Source of the DNA: Erysipelotrichaceae bacterium
GTDB taxonomy: Bacteria; Bacillota_I; Bacilli_A; Erysipelotrichales; Erysipelotrichaceae
Assembly (NCBI GenBank): GCA_013334325.1
Contig: JAAXXT010000025.1
Span: 1 to 35,907, forward strand
Length of the DNA stretch: 35,907 nucleotides
Reading direction: 5' to 3'
Part shown: in pieces, positions 16,797 to 25,091 of the stretch
Position numbering within the stretch: the first letter of the stretch is position 1
Layout: each line of letters starts with the position of its first letter
Notes under the pieces: model-generated
What the model was told of the DNA's origin: nothing
The model's database searches: none
What the model saw: the letters and a program-made list of their open reading frames with translations, nothing else
Made by a program: the position numbers and the translations under genes

Positions 16797-16909
16797 GATG
16801 ATATGAGGGAGTACTTGGCACCTTGTGCGGTTTTGTCAACAACCCGATGAGCGATCATCTGGCAAACCTTAAACAAAGAGACTCATAACCAAGCGGATAT
16901 GAGTTTTTA
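16797..16909 (+). promoter_or_regulatory. yybP-ykoY Mn2+ riboswitch with overlapping terminator
   Basis: GAGGGAGTA (16805-16813) and the CCCGATGAG..ATCTGGCAAACC part (16843-16868) match the conserved loops of the yybP-ykoY class. The basal helix pairs TATGAG (16802-16807) with CTCATA (16882-16887). The same CTCATA is the 5' arm of a terminator with TATGAGT (16898-16904) followed by TTTTT. Ligand-stabilised P1 would therefore disrupt the terminator: an ON switch. Genes of the mntP family are known targets of this class. Confidence 0.85.
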
Positions 16910-16928
16910 TTTGCTAGAAAGAGGAAAG

Positions 16929-17489
16929 ATGGATTTCTACTCGATACTGATCATCGGTGTTGGATTGTCTATGGATGCTTTCGCTGTAGCTTTAGTCAAA
17001 GGATTATGTACTAAGGACCATCGTTTTCGCTTCGCACTAAAAATAGGGCTTTATTTTGGATTCTTTCAAGGGTTTATGACCTGGTTGGGTTATACCTTAG
17101 GTTTATCTTTTAGTTCATTGATCAATAATTATGATCATTGGATCGCGTTTATCCTCTTATCGATCATCGGTGGAAAGATGATCTATGAGGGTCTTCAAGT
17201 CAAAGATCTTAGTTGTGAAGTCGATCCAGGAACTGCGTTTCTCCCCATGTTAAGTGTCTCACTGGCCACCAGTATTGATGCTTTGGCGGTAGGAATCAGT
17301 TTAGCTTTATTAAGCACATCCATTTTATCGACCTCATTGATCATTGCTTTGGTTACGCTTTCTTTATCCATAATAGGTGTCATCATTGGTAAACGCTATG
17401 CTTCACTTTTAGACAATAAAGCAGAGATCTTAGGAGGCATAGTATTATTAGGGATTGGGCTTAAGATCTTAATCGATCATTTAACTTAA
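16929..17489 (+). CDS. mntP: Manganese efflux pump MntP
   Basis: The 186-residue, six-helix protein has the length usual for MntP/YebN. It opens with the family signature MDFYSILIIGVGLSMDAFAV and repeats the same theme in the second half (SLATSIDALAVGISLAL), as expected from its internal duplication; the aspartates in SMDAFAV and SIDALAV are the metal-transport residues. It exports Mn2+ from the cytoplasm. The in-frame ATG at 16899 lies inside the riboswitch terminator; the ATG at 16929 follows AGAGGA. Riboswitch control, visible directly upstream, independently supports the Mn role. Confidence 0.95.
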   Translation: MDFYSILIIGVGLSMDAFAVALVKGLCTKDHRFRFALKIGLYFGFFQGFMTWLGYTLGLSFSSLINNYDHWIAFILLSIIGGKMIYEGLQVKDLSCEVDPGTAFLPMLSVSLATSIDALAVGISLALLSTSILSTSLIIALVTLSLSIIGVIIGKRYASLLDNKAEILGGIVLLGIGLKILIDHLT

Positions 17490-17495
17490 ACTAAA

Positions 17496-17529
17496 AAAAC
17501 AGGATATCACTTATGGATACCTGTTTTTA
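17496..17529 (+). terminator. Terminator after mntP
   Basis: AAACAGG/CCTGTTT outer stem with an imperfect ATATC/GGATA extension and a T run after it. Confidence 0.7.
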
Positions 17530-17604
17530 TCTTTATCTAGTGGTGTAAAATAGAACTAGGTAGATTATTAGATTGTGTTGACCCAGAAATCAAAGAGGCT
17601 CATT

Positions 17605-18510
17605 ATGAGAACAGATGCTCGTTTAACTCAAGCCTATAAAGACGCTCGCGTTGAAATCATCGATAAACAATCAAAACTGGTCTTTATGAGTGATTGTCAT
17701 CGAGGAGACGGGAGTTCATCAGATGAATTCAGTCGAAATCAAAATGCGATGGTGTATGCGCTTTACGATTATCTCGATAAAGGTTTTACCTATGTTGAAG
17801 CAGGTGATGGGGATGAACTGTGGGAACATAAGAAATATAGAGACATCAAATTAGCTCATATGGATGTTTTTATGGCCCTTAAGATGTTTCATGAGAAGAA
17901 TAAATTGATCATGCTTTATGGGAATCATAATATCTTCTTAAATGATCATGATTATGTCGTGAAGAATCTGTATACCTGCTATGACAAATACACCGAAACA
18001 GTCTTTGAACTTTTAAATCACATCAAACCTATAGAAGCTTTGGTTTTAAAAGTAAAAGATACCAATCAAGAGATCTTAACGGTCCATGGTCATCAAGGTG
18101 ATTTACCCAATGATCAAAACTGGTTTATATCTATGTTGTCTTTACGATATTTCTGGCGTTTTATGCATGCCTTTGGGATGCAAAATCCATCAAGTCCTGT
18201 TCGTAATGCCCAAAAACGTCATAAGATCGAAAAGAACTATAATAAATGGATCGAAAAACATCAGATGATGTTGATCTGTGGTCATACTCATCGTTATAAA
18301 TTTCCTCGCTCAAATGAACTACCCTATTTCAATACAGGGTGTTGTGTGTATCCCAACAGTATGACGGCGATCGAAATTGAAAATGAAGAGATCATCTTGG
18401 TTCAATGGAGAACGATCGTAAATTTAGAAGGTTGTCTACAAATCGTGCGTGAAGTCTTACGAGGCCCAGTACCTTTATCTAGCTTTGATCTTAAAGTCAA
18501 AACGAAATAG
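17605..18510 (+). CDS. Cytoplasmic metallophosphoesterase (LpxH-like fold)
   Basis: A 301-residue soluble protein of the calcineurin-like phosphoesterase superfamily. The metal motifs are FMSDCHRGDG, EAGDGDELWE, YGNHN, VHGHQGD and the final CGHTHR. The GDGDELWE element and general order recall the UDP-2,3-diacylglucosamine hydrolase-like subgroup, but nothing else here suggests lipid A, so that substrate is unlikely. AGAGG is placed for the ATG at 17605; a TTG at 17575 would be the longer alternative. It stands between the mntP terminator and the next, separately promoted, hydrolase. Confidence 0.85.
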   Translation: MRTDARLTQAYKDARVEIIDKQSKLVFMSDCHRGDGSSSDEFSRNQNAMVYALYDYLDKGFTYVEAGDGDELWEHKKYRDIKLAHMDVFMALKMFHEKNKLIMLYGNHNIFLNDHDYVVKNLYTCYDKYTETVFELLNHIKPIEALVLKVKDTNQEILTVHGHQGDLPNDQNWFISMLSLRYFWRFMHAFGMQNPSSPVRNAQKRHKIEKNYNKWIEKHQMMLICGHTHRYKFPRSNELPYFNTGCCVYPNSMTAIEIENEEIILVQWRTIVNLEGCLQIVREVLRGPVPLSSFDLKVKTK

Positions 18511-18531
18511 ATGATTATTTAATAATATCTC

Positions 18532-18560
18532 TTGTCAATGAACTAAGGAAACCTTTATAG
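18532..18560 (+). promoter_or_regulatory. Promoter giving a leaderless transcript
   Basis: TTGTCA (18532-18537), 17 bp, TTATAG (18555-18560), or TATAGT with 18 bp. The predicted start coincides with the ATG at 18568. Confidence 0.5.
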
Positions 18561-18567
18561 TATACTC

Positions 18568-19305
18568 ATGAAGAAATGGATTAATCTGATAAAATCATGG
18601 TTTAGAAAAAGACGAGAACTTAAGCTTCCTGTCATTTATTGCGTTCATGGTTTTGGGATCAGAAGAACCATAGAATTTGACCCACTTAGGAAATATTTTG
18701 AATCAAAAGGACATCAAGTTGTATGCGTAGATCTCTTTGATCAACTCAATGAAAAGGACGATGATCCTCAGGTATGGTTTTCTAGAGCTGAGCTAGGATT
18801 AAAAAACCTAAGTGCGCAAAAAAGAAAGATATGGCTTGTAGGTTTCTCAATGGGAGGGGTCATCGCGACGAAACTAGCGTCCATCTATCCTGTTGAACGA
18901 GTGGTCTTATTGGCACCAGCCTTTGAGTATCTATCACTTCAAACAGTTATAAATGTGGCTGAGAAAGTAGCGCGTAAAGTCACCAATAAACCTAAAGTCA
19001 TTCCTTCGACTTATCCTGCCTTACCTGATCATTTCACTTTGACCTTTAGAAAAATCGTATTGATGTGTAAAGACGCTATCGATGAGGTGGATGTGCCTGT
19101 TTTGTTTCTTCATGGAAGTGATGATGAAGTCATACCCGTTAGAAGTAGTCAAAATGCATATGCTAAGTTAGCTCATCCTAAAAAGCTTCTTATGGTGATA
19201 GAAGGAGTGAATCATCGTTTATTGGATGATGAATATCACAATCAAGATATACTTAAAATCATAGAGTGCTTCTTTAAGAAACAAATCATCAAAGAAGATA
19301 GATAA
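18568..19305 (+). CDS. Alpha/beta hydrolase (carboxylesterase/monoacylglycerol lipase-like)
   Basis: A 245-residue serine hydrolase. The oxyanion region is CVHGFGIRR, the nucleophile elbow GFSMGG, the acid probably the aspartate in LHGSDDEVIP, and the base the histidine in GVNHRL, all in the normal order. A basic N-terminus (KKWINLIKSWFRKRRELK) precedes the first strand and may lie on the membrane. No ribosome site precedes the ATG, and the promoter sits so close that the mRNA is probably leaderless. The substrate is not evident; short-chain esters or monoglycerides are typical for this group. Confidence 0.82.
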   Translation: MKKWINLIKSWFRKRRELKLPVIYCVHGFGIRRTIEFDPLRKYFESKGHQVVCVDLFDQLNEKDDDPQVWFSRAELGLKNLSAQKRKIWLVGFSMGGVIATKLASIYPVERVVLLAPAFEYLSLQTVINVAEKVARKVTNKPKVIPSTYPALPDHFTLTFRKIVLMCKDAIDEVDVPVLFLHGSDDEVIPVRSSQNAYAKLAHPKKLLMVIEGVNHRLLDDEYHNQDILKIIECFFKKQIIKEDR

Positions 19306-19432
19306 CTAAGTATTAGGAATGAAATTTAGATGCTTTTAAGAAGCCTTATATCTATTATACGATTCTACAGTATAAACTAGACATAAAGATATTGAAGTTT
19401 GGGCTTTTCACTTCGTGTTAAGTTTCCAAAGG

Positions 19433-19441
19433 TGTTATAAT
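19433..19441 (+). promoter_or_regulatory. Extended -10 promoter of the glycerate kinase gene
   Basis: TGTTATAAT, a perfect TGnTATAAT element; the -35 is weak. It leaves a leader of about 60 nt, in which I see no recognised RNA motif. The rest of 19306-19432 shows nothing further. Confidence 0.55.
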
Positions 19442-19509
19442 GGTTTTAATAAGTAGTAGGTTTTAAACCCCGTATTTTGGGTACCACAATCATAGAAAGA
19501 AGATGAGCG

Positions 19510-20652
19510 ATGAAAATTCTATTAGCCCCGGATTCATTTAAAGAAAGCATGAGTGCTTCTGAAGTTTGCCAAAGTATGGAGAAAGGCATTCGGAAGGTTT
19601 TTCCTGATGCTTTGGTTGTATCAATGCCTATGTCTGATGGAGGAGAAGGTCTTTTGGCTTCTTTAGTAGAAGCTACCAATGGGACCCTTTATTCTACGAT
19701 GGTTACTGGACCACTACGTGAACAAGTCTCTGCTTCTTATGGATTATTAGGAGATAAAGAAACAGCGATCATTGAAGTGGCTCAAGCCTGTGGTTTACAA
19801 CTTGTCCCTAAAGAATCACGTAATCCTTTTGCGACTTCTTCTTATGGGGTAGGGCAATTGATCCTAGAGGCACTTAAACTTAAACCAAAACGTCTTATTA
19901 TCGGTTTAGGAGGCTCTTCAACCAATGATGGTGGAGCTGGAATGCTGAGTGCTTTAGGTGTTAAGTTTACCGATACGATAGGTCATGAACTTCGTTTAGG
20001 CGGAGGATTCTTAAATCAGTTGGCGAGTGTAGATATTTCAGGATTAGATTCTAGATTAATGGGATTAGAGATCGTTGTGGCTTGTGATGTTATGAATCCT
20101 TTAACGGGTTCAAAAGGTGCAAGCGTTGTATTTGGTCCTCAAAAAGGAGCCGATCTTTTAATGGTAGAGATCTTAGATAAGAATCTTAAGCATTATGCCT
20201 CTGTCATGAAGAAAACACTCAATAAAGAAATCGATTCAGTCCAAGGGGCTGGTGCAGCAGGAGGCATCGGTGCAGCGTTAATGGCTGTGCTAAATGCGAA
20301 ACTCACCTCAGGCATCAATACAGTCATTCAACTCACGAAGTTTGAGACTCATCTTAGTGATGCTTCCTTGGTTTTAACAGGAGAAGGCAGTATCGATGAA
20401 CAGACTTCTTTTGGGAAGACGGTGCTTGGGATCGCAAAAGCTTCTAAACGTAAAAAAGTTCCTGTCATTGCCTATTCAGGAAGAATCAGTGGTAATTTAG
20501 AAAGCTTATATAAAGCAGGTGTTACAAGTGCTGTGAGTATCGTGCCTCGAGTATGTACCCTAAATGAAGCCTTGATTGAAGGACCTAACAATATAGAAAT
20601 GGCTGTTGAGAATACGATGCGTTTATTAGTTAATGTCAAGAAATTTAAGTAG
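19510..20652 (+). CDS. glxK: Glycerate kinase (GlxK/GckA type)
   Basis: The 380-residue protein belongs to the type-1 glycerate kinases (COG1929). The N-terminus MKILLAPDSFKESMSASEV is the family signature; other conserved parts are MPMSDGGEGLL, GLGGSSTNDGGAGMLSALG and LTGEGSIDEQTSFGKT. It phosphorylates D-glycerate with ATP, feeding glycolysis at the phosphoglycerate level. Length is normal. No glycerate-forming enzyme or transporter is adjacent, so the source of glycerate is unknown. Two GntR regulators follow after a terminator. Confidence 0.93.
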   Translation: MKILLAPDSFKESMSASEVCQSMEKGIRKVFPDALVVSMPMSDGGEGLLASLVEATNGTLYSTMVTGPLREQVSASYGLLGDKETAIIEVAQACGLQLVPKESRNPFATSSYGVGQLILEALKLKPKRLIIGLGGSSTNDGGAGMLSALGVKFTDTIGHELRLGGGFLNQLASVDISGLDSRLMGLEIVVACDVMNPLTGSKGASVVFGPQKGADLLMVEILDKNLKHYASVMKKTLNKEIDSVQGAGAAGGIGAALMAVLNAKLTSGINTVIQLTKFETHLSDASLVLTGEGSIDEQTSFGKTVLGIAKASKRKKVPVIAYSGRISGNLESLYKAGVTSAVSIVPRVCTLNEALIEGPNNIEMAVENTMRLLVNVKKFK

Positions 20653-20677
20653 ACTCCATAGTGGAGTCTATTTTTTT
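20650..20677 (+). terminator. Terminator after the glycerate kinase gene
   Basis: TAGACTCCA/TGGAGTCTA, perfect 9-bp stem with a 3-nt loop, then seven T. The stop codon TAG is its first three bases. Confidence 0.92.
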
Positions 20678-20794
20678 AGCACTGATTTGATCCAATGATT
20701 TTCAAAATCATAACAAAAATAAGTACCTTATTAACAAAAAAACCAAAAAATAACTACTTAAAAGATTATAAAAATCATACTTTATACTATTCTT

Positions 20795-20803
20795 TGGTAT
20801 AAT
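20795..20803 (+). promoter_or_regulatory. Extended -10 promoter of the GntR pair
   Basis: TGGTATAAT (TGnTATAAT) ends seven bases before the ATG at 20810, so the transcript should begin at or next to the start codon. Confidence 0.6.
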
Positions 20804-20809
20804 TGACTT

Positions 20810-21550
20810 ATGTACTATCTCTTCGTAAACAAATCTTCAAAAACTCCGATTTATCAGCAGTTGGCTACCAGTATCCGTTTGGCAATTTCGGACCATGTTT
20901 TGAACCATGACGATCAGCTTCCAACCGATGAAGACATTTGTGTTCAATTCGGTATCAGTAACATCGTAGTGAAACAAGCGTATTCGGTTTTAGCGTCGGA
21001 ACATTTAATTACCAGGATCCGTGGGAAAGGCACATATGTGACGACGGTTCCTCAGATTGAAGCCACTTTCTCTGATTTTAGACAATTAGATCAACAATTT
21101 TCCAATCTAGGTGTCACTAAGAAACTGAACCTCATCGAAGTCATTGATCATCATGACTTAGCTTATTCTTATTTGAATCTCCAAGAAGGCGAGTTGGCTT
21201 TTAGAATCACATTAAGTGCGATCTATCAAAAAACGCCAGTGTATTGTCAAGAAATGGTCTTACCTTGTTCATGGTTCCCAAATCTAGATAAGGTATTTAT
21301 CAATCCTAATTATTCTGTATCGATGTTGGCTAAAGACATGTATCAGTTACCTTTGGCTCATTCTAGCCATGACTTCTCACTTGAGAACTTATTGTCTTCT
21401 ACCTCTCAAATGCTTCAAGTCACACGTCATGAAGCAGCCTATGTCTTTAGAAGCACCTATAGGGATACCCATAAAAAACCTTTGTTTTTTATCCAATCTA
21501 CCTATCCTGGTCGATATTTGAAATTGACCTATAAGCAGGAGAAACAATGA
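20810..21550 (+). CDS. GntR-family regulator (HutC/UTRA type), first of a pair
   Basis: A 246-residue regulator. Residues ~8-75 are a GntR winged helix (TPIYQQLATSIRLAISDHVL, then LPTDEDICVQFGISNIVVKQ and GKGTYV in the wing), and residues ~90-240 a UTRA effector domain. The promoter's -10 lies so close to the ATG that the mRNA is likely leaderless; no Shine-Dalgarno is present. Its TGA overlaps the ATG of the second regulator (ATGA), so they are co-translated and may form heterodimers. The effector is unknown; UTRA domains bind sugar phosphates, histidine derivatives or fatty acids. Confidence 0.88.
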   Translation: MYYLFVNKSSKTPIYQQLATSIRLAISDHVLNHDDQLPTDEDICVQFGISNIVVKQAYSVLASEHLITRIRGKGTYVTTVPQIEATFSDFRQLDQQFSNLGVTKKLNLIEVIDHHDLAYSYLNLQEGELAFRITLSAIYQKTPVYCQEMVLPCSWFPNLDKVFINPNYSVSMLAKDMYQLPLAHSSHDFSLENLLSSTSQMLQVTRHEAAYVFRSTYRDTHKKPLFFIQSTYPGRYLKLTYKQEKQ

Positions 21551-22275
21551 ATATTACACTAGATCGACGTTCAAAAACGCCTTTATCTCAACAATTAGAA
21601 ATCGATTTACGTTTAAAGATGATCAGAGGAGAACTTCAACCTGGCGCAGTTATGCCCAGTGAAAGTTCATTAAGTGCAGAGCTTGGGATTTCTAGTAGTG
21701 AAGTGATAAAAGCTTATGAAGCTTTAGCGAATGGGAATCATCTTACCCTAAAGAATTCAACTTGGGTCGTTAGTTTCGGGAAAGTATCACGTATCATATT
21801 CGAAAAATTTACGTCCTTGGTAGACATCATCAAACTCACAGGGTCAACACCTAAAATCAAGACCTTGACCGTAAGTAAGGATTATAAGACCCCAAAAGAC
21901 ATCAGTGTAGAAATGCCATTAGGTAAGATCCTATTCGCTCGTAGACTTTATTATGGGAATGATAAACCTATGGTTTTGGTAGATTGTTATTTCCCTCAAG
22001 ATTTATTTCCTGGATTCGATGTGATTCTTAAATCGGATGAACCTTATTATGAATTGTTTAAATCAAAATTCAATTTAGAGTTCAGTCGTTCTGAAAGAAC
22101 AATAGAAGCACTCAATCTGAAGAAAAGAGAAGCTGAGATCTTCGATGTCCCGGTAGGAAGTGCCTATAGTTATTCAATCGTAAAGACCTATGATACCTTG
22201 AATCGATTGATTGAAGTGAATGTTTGTTGGCTTATGCCAGATGCGATGCATTTTACAATTGAACAAGATGAATAA
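21547..22275 (+). CDS. GntR-family regulator (HutC/UTRA type), second of a pair
   Basis: This 242-residue protein has a GntR winged helix (TPLSQQLEIDLRLKMIRGEL, MPSESSLSAELGISSSEVIK) and a UTRA domain. The wing lacks the usual GKGT(Y/F)V: it reads NSTWVVSF, so DNA contact at the minor groove may differ from the first regulator. The C-terminus MHFTIEQDE is shared with the partial gene at 1-156. ATGA overlap with the upstream gene indicates coupling. It ends in a terminator, so its targets are not necessarily downstream. Confidence 0.86.
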   Translation: MNITLDRRSKTPLSQQLEIDLRLKMIRGELQPGAVMPSESSLSAELGISSSEVIKAYEALANGNHLTLKNSTWVVSFGKVSRIIFEKFTSLVDIIKLTGSTPKIKTLTVSKDYKTPKDISVEMPLGKILFARRLYYGNDKPMVLVDCYFPQDLFPGFDVILKSDEPYYELFKSKFNLEFSRSERTIEALNLKKREAEIFDVPVGSAYSYSIVKTYDTLNRLIEVNVCWLMPDAMHFTIEQDE

Positions 22276-22299
22276 ACAAGCAGAAATGCTTGTTTTTTT
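22276..22299 (+). terminator. Terminator after the GntR pair
   Basis: ACAAGCA/TGCTTGT with loop GAAA, followed by seven T. Confidence 0.88.
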
Positions 22300-22305
22300 A
22301 ATCCA

Positions 22306-22360
22306 GTTTATAAGCTTTTTAGTTTATGCAAGATATGATTAAATGGTTAAGCTTGTAAAC
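22306..22360. repeat. Inverted repeat upstream of the RibBA-like gene
   Basis: GTTTATAAGCTT (22306-22317) and AAGCTTGTAAAC (22349-22360) match at 11 of 12 positions as an inverted repeat with a 31-bp spacer. It is upstream of the likely -10 (TATAAA near 22400), so a two-site operator is more likely than an RNA hairpin. The regulator is unknown; the neighbouring GntR pair are candidates. No FMN riboswitch is present in 22300-22447. Confidence 0.4.
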
Positions 22361-22447
22361 AATCTCGGTCAATAAGCTCCATTAATCTATTGGATTATGG
22401 TATAAAGGTGATGCTGAAGCAGTGATGTATTCATCAAGGAGATCATT

Positions 22448-23644
22448 ATGAAATTTAATACCATTCCCATGGCGATTAGCGCCACCCAACAAGGGAAACC
22501 CATCATTATCTTAGACGACGAAAGTGCAGACTCCAAAGCTCATTTAATTTTAGCTGCGGAAAAGACGATCCCAGAAACCTTAGCTATATTCAATGAATAT
22601 GGACAATCTACTCTACATGTTGCTTTAGAAGCCTCACGTATGTTGGATCTAGGATTTAAAGCGAGTTTTGATGACAATACTTATCTTGTTGTCAATTCGA
22701 TTTCTATTCAATCAAAAGGCATAGGTTCTGATCATTCATTAGAAGCTAGACTTGAAACAATCGTTAAATTAGCGGATTATAATTCGACCTTAATGGATTT
22801 TGTTCAACCTGGTCATGTTTATATTACCCAAGCTCATTTTGGAGGCGTTCTAAAAAGAGTAGGTCATGTAGAAGCTTCTGTAGATTTAGCTCGCTTAGCA
22901 GGTTTAAGACCTGTTGGTTTAGTAAGTGAGATCGCTCATCAGGATGGAAAAAGATTGACTCATGATGAACTAAAAGAATTGGCAGAAAAAGAAAAATTCG
23001 TTGTTATTAAAATAGAGGATTTAATCGCTCATCGTAGACAAAGAGAATCAACTATTAAGCGCGCTTCAAGTGCTAATCTTCCTACACGCTATGGTAACTT
23101 CACTATCGTAGGCTATGAAAATACCTTAACCAAGGAACATCATGTAGCTTTGGTAAAAGGTGATATCACAGATGGAAAACCTGTCTTGATCAGAGTTCAT
23201 AGTGAATGTTTAACAGGGGATGCTTTTGGCTCCTTACGTTGCGATTGTGGTCAGCAATATGATGCCGCAATGAAAGCCATCGAAAAAGAAGGAAGAGGCG
23301 TTCTTCTCTATATGCGTCAAGAAGGAAGAGGCATAGGCCTCATCAATAAGATTCGTGCCTATAATCTACAAGATCAAGGCATGGATACAGTCGAGGCAAA
23401 TCTCGCTTTAGGGTTTGCAGCGGATATGCGTGATTATGGGATAGGAGCTCAAATCTTAGCTGATCTCAAGATCAAACAATTGCGTCTTATGACCAATAAT
23501 CCACGTAAACTCGTAGGTTTATCTGGTTATGGGATAGAGATCGTAGAGCGTATTCCTATTCAACTTAATCACAATGAGAAGAATGAACAGTATCTAAAAA
23601 CAAAACAAGTTAAATTGAATCATTTATTAAAATTTGAAGAATAG
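22448..23644 (+). CDS. ribA: RibBA-like protein: degenerate DHBP-synthase half, intact GTP cyclohydrolase II half
   Basis: The 398 residues have the RibB-RibA layout. The C-terminal half (from ~205) is a complete GTP cyclohydrolase II: zinc cysteines Cys254, Cys265 and Cys267 in [19 protein letters not shown], then [20 protein letters not shown] and TNNPRK. The N-terminal half keeps the fold and length, but the catalytic loop normally DDEDRENEGD reads [10 protein letters not shown] (residues 23-32), losing the Arg, both Glu and the terminal Asp, and GHTEA is GHVEA (His140 kept). 3,4-dihydroxy-2-butanone 4-phosphate synthesis is therefore unlikely. No other rib gene is in the window. GTP cyclohydrolase II opens GTP to a diaminopyrimidine, the first step to riboflavin. 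AAGGAG precedes the ATG. Confidence 0.88.
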   Translation: MKFNTIPMAISATQQGKPIIILDDESADSKAHLILAAEKTIPETLAIFNEYGQSTLHVALEASRMLDLGFKASFDDNTYLVVNSISIQSKGIGSDHSLEARLETIVKLADYNSTLMDFVQPGHVYITQAHFGGVLKRVGHVEASVDLARLAGLRPVGLVSEIAHQDGKRLTHDELKELAEKEKFVVIKIEDLIAHRRQRESTIKRASSANLPTRYGNFTIVGYENTLTKEHHVALVKGDITDGKPVLIRVHSECLTGDAFGSLRCDCGQQYDAAMKAIEKEGRGVLLYMRQEGRGIGLINKIRAYNLQDQGMDTVEANLALGFAADMRDYGIGAQILADLKIKQLRLMTNNPRKLVGLSGYGIEIVERIPIQLNHNEKNEQYLKTKQVKLNHLLKFEE

Positions 23645-23648
23645 AAAA

Positions 23649-23677
23649 ATAGACCACATGTAGTGGTCTATTTTTTT
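23649..23677. terminator. Bidirectional terminator between the RibBA-like and ADP-ribosylglycohydrolase genes
   Basis: ATAGACCAC/GTGGTCTAT, 9-bp stem, 5-nt loop, T runs on both strands; the stop codon of the minus-strand gene lies inside. Confidence 0.9.
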
Positions 23678-24999
23678 ACGAGTTCTAATGTTTGATTAAC
23701 CAATTCATCTACAGTGACGATATTGTGTCCTATGATAGAAGTAGCGAGCGTTTTATGATATGGATTAGACCAAAGTTCAGGTATCTTGGTTTCACCAAGC
23801 ATCATACCTAAGATAGAACCTGTAGTAGCTCCATTACAATCAGTATCAAAGCCTGGTTGAACGGCCATACATAAACTCTTCCCAAAATCTTTATCCCCAT
23901 AAAGCAGGGCAGTAACGACGATCATCGCATTGGAGTTGGTGTGACACCATCCATGAGAATCGCCTTCATCGTATAACTTATGGATCTGTTGAATGACTTC
24001 ATCATAGGTCATTTTTTCTCTAAACCAAGTTAAGACCACTTGGATGTCTTTTCTTAAACGGCTTCTCGCAGGAATCTCATCGAGACCAGCTTCAATTACC
24101 GTTAAAATATCATCACTTGCGGCTGCAGCTGCAATCATCGCAGCCATCATCATTTCCCCGTAGATCCCATTCTTGATATGTGAGATCGAAGCATCTCTAA
24201 ATGCCATCTCAGCGGCTAAATCAGGATCACCAACGTTAATGTATCCAAAGAAATCTCCTCTAATCTGGGCTCCGATCCATTCACGATATGGATTCAGATA
24301 AGTAGCTGTATCAGGAGCCAATAAACCAATACCAGCATTACGATACGCTACACGTTCAGCCGTACAGGTCGCAAACATTGGGATCCAATTCAACCACGCT
24401 TCTAAGACATCATTAGGGGTGAATTCTTTCCCATAGGTTTGAACCAATTTCATCGCAAAAACAGTGTAATTGGTATCATCGTCGATAGGTGCGATCCCGT
24501 TGATGTTATCAGCCCATGTCGCATATGGATTGGCTTGTTTTTCCCAATAAGGTGTAAAATCTTTCTTTTCGATATAACGATTCATAGGAAAATTCTGGGT
24601 GTCTTTTAAGAGTTTATGAAGGTCTTTACTTTGCCAACCTTCAACAGGTTTACCCAATAGACATCCACTAATTCGACCAATCCAAGCACCACTTAGTTTA
24701 TTTTTAAGTTGATCCTGGGTAAGTTCAAGTTTAAAGGTATGTCTACGATTGGGTTTAGCAGATTGGATACCTGGATAATCTGAAGGTTCAATAAAAGGAT
24801 ATCCTTTAATCACAGGAGCGTTATCCAACTGTGTCTTTAGGGATTTCGCCATTTCTTCTTGGTTTTCGGTTTTAGCACGTTTGGCTATTTCTTCACAAAC
24901 AGCGCGCAATAATCTAACATCTCGACCTTCATCTCTTGCCTGTTTCCATTCTAAAAGCATTTCTGGAGCAAAGCGTATCCATGGTTGATCTTTTAACAT
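23668..24999 (-). CDS. ADP-ribosylglycohydrolase family protein
   Basis: In this 443-residue protein, after an N-terminal helical extension of ~95 residues, the domain begins with LSGAWIGRISGCLLGKPVEG. The dimetal-binding motifs are IDDDTNYTVF and, near the C-terminus, GFDTDCNGATTGSILGMM, as in DraG/ARH enzymes that remove ADP-ribose from proteins or small molecules. The extension resembles that of larger bacterial members rather than minimal DraG. It is transcribed alone, convergent with the RibBA-like gene; a 15-bp palindrome between promoter and ribosome site suggests regulation. No ADP-ribosyltransferase is nearby, so the substrate is open (protein, nucleoside or sugar-linked). Confidence 0.88.
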   Translation of the reverse strand: MLKDQPWIRFAPEMLLEWKQARDEGRDVRLLRAVCEEIAKRAKTENQEEMAKSLKTQLDNAPVIKGYPFIEPSDYPGIQSAKPNRRHTFKLELTQDQLKNKLSGAWIGRISGCLLGKPVEGWQSKDLHKLLKDTQNFPMNRYIEKKDFTPYWEKQANPYATWADNINGIAPIDDDTNYTVFAMKLVQTYGKEFTPNDVLEAWLNWIPMFATCTAERVAYRNAGIGLLAPDTATYLNPYREWIGAQIRGDFFGYINVGDPDLAAEMAFRDASISHIKNGIYGEMMMAAMIAAAAASDDILTVIEAGLDEIPARSRLRKDIQVVLTWFREKMTYDEVIQQIHKLYDEGDSHGWCHTNSNAMIVVTALLYGDKDFGKSLCMAVQPGFDTDCNGATTGSILGMMLGETKIPELWSNPYHKTLATSIIGHNIVTVDELVNQTLELVKK

Positions 25000-25017
25000 A
25001 AGGTTCTCCTAAAGGTT

Positions 25018-25032
25018 ATAGTGAAACTATAT
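25018..25032 (-). promoter_or_regulatory. Palindromic operator candidate before the ADP-ribosylglycohydrolase gene
   Basis: TATAGT-GAA-ACTATA, perfect 6-bp arms around 3 bp, placed just upstream of the AGGAGA ribosome site and downstream of an AT-rich -10 region. No protein is assigned. Confidence 0.4.
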
Positions 25033-25063
25033 CATAATATAAATAGATAAAAAAACCATATTA

Positions 25064-25089
25064 TGAAAAAAGTGTTCTTAAGAACACTT
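25064..25089 (-). terminator. Terminator of the AHSA1/PhnB operon
   Basis: AAGTGTTCT and AGAACACTT with one base between, followed by TTTTTTC on the minus strand. Confidence 0.85.
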
Positions 25090-25091
25090 AC

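Noticed and set aside
22276-22447. FMN riboswitch upstream of the RibBA-like gene
   Set aside because: The conserved FMN aptamer core is absent; only a terminator and an inverted repeat are present.
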